DNA of 64,000 bases, taken from NCBI RefSeq assembly GCF_001971705.1, contig NZ_CP019327.1, forward strand, positions 682,001-746,000, read 5' to 3'. This document shows, piece after piece, positions 60,456 to 64,000 of this stretch. Position 1 is the first letter of the stretch. Each line of letters starts with the position of its first letter. Made by a program: the position numbers and the translations under genes. Under the pieces are notes generated by a model. It worked only from the letters and a program-made list of their open reading frames with translations, was not told the origin of the DNA and ran no database searches. Origin of the DNA: Natronorubrum daqingense. Lineage in GTDB: Archaea; Halobacteriota; Halobacteria; Halobacteriales; Natrialbaceae.

Positions 60456-60854
60456 ATGCAAGGCAATCTCCCACCGGAAGCACAGGAGAAAATCGAACAG
60501 CTTCAGGACCTTCAGGAGACGGCACAGACCGTCGCCGTCCAGAAACAGGAAGCCGAATCGAACCTCACCGAGGCCGAAAACGCCCTCGAGGAACTCGAGA
60601 ACATCGACGACGACACCGCCATGTACCGCAAGGTCGGTGAACTCCTCGTCGAGACGGAGTACGACACCGCCGAAGACGAACTCGAGGACAAGGTCGACTC
60701 CCTCGAGATCCGACTCGAGACTCTCGAAAAGCAAGAAGAACGCGTCCAGGACCAATTCGAGGGTCTGCAGGACGAACTCGAAGACCTCCTCGGCGGCGGC
60801 GGTGCGATGGGCGGCCCAGCAGGCCCAGGCGGACCCGGCGCTGGCGGCGCATAA
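60456..60854 (+). CDS. pfdB: Prefoldin subunit beta
   Basis: Chaperone subunit with two long coiled-coil helices around a short hairpin: [60 protein letters not shown], and a second coil ending in a Gly/Pro/Ala tail. 132 residues match archaeal GimC/prefoldin beta, which forms a hexamer with two alpha subunits and hands unfolded protein to the thermosome. Confidence 0.95.
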   Translation: MQGNLPPEAQEKIEQLQDLQETAQTVAVQKQEAESNLTEAENALEELENIDDDTAMYRKVGELLVETEYDTAEDELEDKVDSLEIRLETLEKQEERVQDQFEGLQDELEDLLGGGGAMGGPAGPGGPGAGGA

Positions 60855-61109
60855 ATGTCGAGTGAGGATCCGACCGACGAGGAGGTCGTTCAGACGGCCT
60901 CCGACGCTGCGGAGGGCTACGTCTTCACGCAGTACAAACAATCGGACGTTCGAGACCTCGACGTGACCGCCTCGTTCGACGACGGCATGCTCGAGGTCGA
61001 CGTCTACCTCAACGCCCCCGACGGCGAGGAGACACCCAACCCCGAAACGGTCGCAGACGATGCGGCACTCGCCGCACGGGATGCCGTCGACGACCTATTC
61101 GGCGAGTAA
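60855..61109 (+). CDS. DUF3194-family protein
   Basis: An 84-residue acidic protein starting on the base after the prefoldin stop codon: EEVVQTASDAAEGYVFTQYK, LDVTASFDDGMLEVDVYLNA. DUF3194 proteins typically follow prefoldin beta in euryarchaea, which the spacing here reproduces. Function unknown; cotranscription is very likely. Confidence 0.9.
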   Translation: MSSEDPTDEEVVQTASDAAEGYVFTQYKQSDVRDLDVTASFDDGMLEVDVYLNAPDGEETPNPETVADDAALAARDAVDDLFGE

Positions 61110-61184
61110 CCGTCTTCCGTTTTCTTTCACACGGCGAGCAATCAGCAGTGACTCGAGCGAACCGCCAGCCCGTGCTCGCTCGAC

Positions 61185-63575
61185 TCACCGCCGTGGGGCC
61201 AGTAACTCGATCGGATGCGGAACCGAGCGCTCGAGTAGCGACTCGAGTTGGTCGCCACAGGAGGTACCCGAGGCGACCACCGTCTCCGCCGACTCGACCT
61301 CACTGGCCAGTCGGTCGCCAACGGTCATACTCAACTCGTAGTACTCGCGTTTGTACCCGAAGGAACCAGCCATTCCACAGCACTCGACGCTCGAGGTGGT
61401 CGGCTCGTAGCCACAGCGCTCGAGCACGGCGAGCGTCGGCCCCTCGAGGTCGAGCGTTCGCTGCTGGCAGTGAGCGTGGTAGGCGATCGGTTCGCCGGCG
61501 GCGGTCCCGTCACCGACCGCAGCTTCCGCACCCGTCTCGAGCAGGGACGGATCGGCTCCGTTCTCGAGCAGTCCGTAGACGTACTCACAGACCTCGTAGC
61601 TGTTGTCACGGACCCGTTCGAACGACGCTTCCGGGAGGAACCGCTCGTACTCGCGGTGGAACGCGGCCAGATCGGAGGGCTCGACGACGACGAGGTCGCG
61701 ACCGGCATCGAGGTCCTCCGCGATGGCACCGTAGAAGCGACTCGCCTGTCGATCCGCCGTCGCGACCATTCCCTGAGAGAGCGGGGCGCGCCCGCTTTCG
61801 GGTAGGTCAGGAACGCGGACCGGAACGCCGAGTGTCTCGAGCGTCCTGACGGCCGCTTTGCCGCGCTCCGTGTCGACGTAGTTCGTGTAGACGTCGGCGT
61901 AGAGGACGGCTTCGCGCTCCACGTCTGCCGTTCCGCCTCGCTCCTGTGCCTCGTTTGCCCGGCGTCTCGAGGCCTCGATTCCCCCTCGAGCCTCGAACCA
62001 CTCGACGAGGGACTCTCGCTGGAAGGTCGGGAGATCCCGGCGACGATCGATCCCGAGCGTTCGCTCGAGCAGCGCGCGGGCGGGTGGGGTATCGGCGATC
62101 CAATTCGAGATTGGCGCCGTTGCGGAGCTGAGTCTGGCGGCCGTTGCGATGTTTCCGAAAAATCGCTTCCCGAGGTTCAGCCCACCTCCCTCGGCGTCCG
62201 GCGTGAGCCCATCGACGAGCGAGTCGTAGGCTGGGGGTTCTTCGTCGCGATTGATTCGATCCCTGACGACGGTGTTGATCCACGGGATATCGATCTTCAC
62301 CGGGCAAGCGTCGACGCAGCGCGTACAGCCCGTACAGAGGTCGTTGAACTCGGCTGCGGAGTCCTGGCCGTGCACGCCGGCCTCCCAGCCGGTCGCAATC
62401 CCGCCGGAGTAGGTTTCACCGCCGAAGCCGTGGCCGCCGACGGCCTGGAAGTTCGAACACGAGTTCGAGCAGGCACCACAGCGGATGCAATAGAGCGTCT
62501 CTCGAAGCTGTTCGTCCTCGCGCATTTCCATGCGCCCGTTGTCGAGCAAGACGAGGTGGAAGTCTCGGTCCGGGTTCGCGTTCGGCTCTTCCGATTCGTC
62601 GGTCGATCGGGTACTCGAGATCGGTTCGTCCGACTCGAACGCGAGCGTCGGAGACTCGGTCGGCGGCGACAACATGGTCACGTACTGAGAAATCGGCTGG
62701 CCCGTCGCGCTCTTGGCAATGATGTCGACGAAGGGCTCGAGGTCGGAAACGGTGGGGATCAACTTCTCGACACCCGCGATGGCCACGTGGGTATCGGGAG
62801 TGACCGCGCACTTGCGCGCGTTGCCCTCGTTCGTGACGAGGGCCATCGTCCCGGTTTCCGCGACGACGAAGTTCGCCCCCGTCACGCCGACGTCGGCCTC
62901 ACGGATGCGCTCACCGAGATAGTCTCGAGCGAAGCGGGTGAGTTCTTCGGCCGTCTCGACCGACTCGTCCGGATCGAATCGCTCGGTGATCAACTCGGTG
63001 ATTTCCTCGCGTGTGAAGTGCATCGCCGGCCCGACGATGTGTGAGGGTGTGTCGTCGGCGACCTGCAAGACCCACTCGCCGAGGTCGGTCTCGTGGACCT
63101 CCACTCCCGCTGTCTCGAGCGCGTCGTTGAGGTCGATCTCCTCGGTCGTCATCGACTTCGACTTGACGACCGTCGGTGCAGCGTCGTTTGCTCGAGTCGC
63201 GCTCACGTTCGTCGCACTCGCGTCCGATTTCGCGTTCGATCCACCGCTATTGTGGTCGACTACGTCGGCGACGTAGGCGTTCGCGTCCGCGGCGTCGTCA
63301 GCGACGTAGACCGTTCCGCCGTTGGCCTCGACCGCCTCGCGGACCGTCTCGATCAACGAGGGCAGTCGGTCGATGGCGTCTTCTTTAATCGCTCGAGCCT
63401 CGCTCCGGCGGTCCTCGAGCGTCGGCGTTTCCTCGTAGACGTCGTAGCGCCGCGCGTTCGAGGAACTCGACTGGGCGTGAACCGCTTCACCTTCGGTCTC
63501 GAGGAGGTGGCGAATGTGGGCCGCCTTCTCGTCGCGGCTCCGGGGGGGTTGGGTGCGTTCTGCCATCGAACTCAC
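61185..63575 (-). CDS. LUD-domain/iron-sulfur/CCG-domain fusion protein (LutB-LutA type)
   Basis: Residues about 60-340 form a LUD (LutB-like) domain with VTGANFVVAETGTMALVTNE and PTVSDLEPFVDIIAKSATGQ. At about 395-480 are two ferredoxin motifs, IRCGACSNSCSNF and CTGCTRCVDACPVKIDIPW, for two 4Fe-4S clusters. The last 250 residues are a pair of CCG-type cysteine-rich domains; the second is intact (YHAHCQQRTLDLEG, VECCGMAGSFGYK), the first lacks most cysteines. This combines LutA and LutB of the L-lactate-oxidising LutABC complex. The GTG at 63575 overlaps the upstream stop; the ATG at 63566 is an alternative start. Confidence 0.88.
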   Translation of the reverse strand: MSSMAERTQPPRSRDEKAAHIRHLLETEGEAVHAQSSSSNARRYDVYEETPTLEDRRSEARAIKEDAIDRLPSLIETVREAVEANGGTVYVADDAADANAYVADVVDHNSGGSNAKSDASATNVSATRANDAAPTVVKSKSMTTEEIDLNDALETAGVEVHETDLGEWVLQVADDTPSHIVGPAMHFTREEITELITERFDPDESVETAEELTRFARDYLGERIREADVGVTGANFVVAETGTMALVTNEGNARKCAVTPDTHVAIAGVEKLIPTVSDLEPFVDIIAKSATGQPISQYVTMLSPPTESPTLAFESDEPISSTRSTDESEEPNANPDRDFHLVLLDNGRMEMREDEQLRETLYCIRCGACSNSCSNFQAVGGHGFGGETYSGGIATGWEAGVHGQDSAAEFNDLCTGCTRCVDACPVKIDIPWINTVVRDRINRDEEPPAYDSLVDGLTPDAEGGGLNLGKRFFGNIATAARLSSATAPISNWIADTPPARALLERTLGIDRRRDLPTFQRESLVEWFEARGGIEASRRRANEAQERGGTADVEREAVLYADVYTNYVDTERGKAAVRTLETLGVPVRVPDLPESGRAPLSQGMVATADRQASRFYGAIAEDLDAGRDLVVVEPSDLAAFHREYERFLPEASFERVRDNSYEVCEYVYGLLENGADPSLLETGAEAAVGDGTAAGEPIAYHAHCQQRTLDLEGPTLAVLERCGYEPTTSSVECCGMAGSFGYKREYYELSMTVGDRLASEVESAETVVASGTSCGDQLESLLERSVPHPIELLAPRR

Positions 63576-64000
63576 CGATCCTCGAGGACGAGTACGTCGA
63601 CCGAGCCGGGTCCGTGGACGCCGTGGACGAGCGAACCCATGTCCGCCGTCGCGCTTCGACCCGTTGCGAAGACGATGCTGTTGCCCGCGGCGAACGCCGA
63701 CTCGAGGCGCTCGAAGCCGGCCCCGATGTCGTCGACCACGTCGCTGGCCGCGACGACCGCGACGTGGCGGTCGGGGTAGAGACTCACCGGTTCGTCGCCG
63801 TCGGGTCTGGATTCGATTGCGACGGTGCCGTACGTTGCGATCGCGAACGTCGCGGGTGTAACGCCTGTTCGCGCTTCCGCGAGATCGTCTCCAGTCGGGT
63901 TCGTGTCCACCGATTCGGGCTGAGCGACGTCCTCGAAGGGGAGGGGAACGCCGACGGCGGGGTCGTCGAGCATCGAGTCGATTCGCTCGCTCGCGTCGGC
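63572..64000 (-). CDS. LutC-like LUD-domain protein, 5' end outside window
   Basis: The frame stays open to the window edge (ADASERIDSMLDDPAVGV at the upstream end), so the start lies beyond 64000. Segments typical of LutC are FAIATYGTVAIESRPDGDEP, LYPDRHVAVVAASDVVDDIG, and IVFATGRSATADMGSLVHGV with GPGSVDVLVLED. Together with the downstream fused gene it should form a lactate-utilisation-type iron-sulfur complex. Four-base overlap with that gene. Confidence 0.87.
   Translation of the reverse strand, partial: ADASERIDSMLDDPAVGVPLPFEDVAQPESVDTNPTGDDLAEARTGVTPATFAIATYGTVAIESRPDGDEPVSLYPDRHVAVVAASDVVDDIGAGFERLESAFAAGNSIVFATGRSATADMGSLVHGVHGPGSVDVLVLEDR

Overview
The window comes from a haloarchaeon, probably of the order Natrialbales (inference). 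Base composition is high GC with strong CG-ending codon bias, and the encoded proteins are very acidic. Archaeal hallmark genes include rpoP, the KEOPS subunit pcc1, prefoldin beta, pth2, truD, trm56 and a digeranylgeranylglyceryl phosphate synthase. Many promoters look leaderless, with a TATA box about 25-30 bases before the ATG.

Layout. 1-1002: 3'-truncated enolase-superfamily gene. 1134-6767: an AT-rich integrated element beside a tRNA-Arg(UCG) gene, bounded by a 15-bp direct repeat of the tRNA 3' end. It holds a broken integrase and six genes, all with winged-helix-like segments; one is an XPB/Rad25-type helicase and one a HEPN-like candidate RNase. Two palindromes sit in its promoters. 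6983-12577: ordinary chromosomal genes (lipid prenyltransferase, RecA-like ATPase, CoA-binding protein, alpha/beta hydrolase, nucleobase permease).

12662-33962: a large cobalamin (corrin ring) cluster: chlID and cobN from a 34-bp divergent promoter, cbiC, cbiE, cbiA, an R2lox-like oxidase, then cbiT-L-F-G-H1-H2, a ferredoxin, a protein resembling two degenerate LAGLIDADG halves, a CbiX-ferredoxin fusion, a DUF3209 protein and a beta-propeller. Both a CobN-type and a CbiX-type cobalt chelatase are present; cbiD and cbiJ are not seen here.

34135-37631: four tandem genes for extremely acidic proteins with glycine-zipper segments, an 11-residue amphipathic repeat and a conserved hydrophobic domain. 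I recognise no function; with the 1.1-6.8 kb island this is the best candidate for an undescribed system. 37973-48542: an acetate module: two acetyl-CoA synthetase paralogues flanking a Bat-like regulator fused to a tyrosine-recombinase-like domain, then a DUF4212/sodium-solute symporter pair and universal stress proteins.

48620-64000: a VapBC pair with a palindromic operator, trm56, an acyl-CoA ligase, a possible structured RNA with an overlapping short reading frame, dcd, pth2, truD, surE, a ribosomal/transcription/KEOPS/prefoldin group including an L37Ae lacking all zinc-binding cysteines, and finally LUD-domain lactate-utilisation-type genes, the last cut by the window edge.
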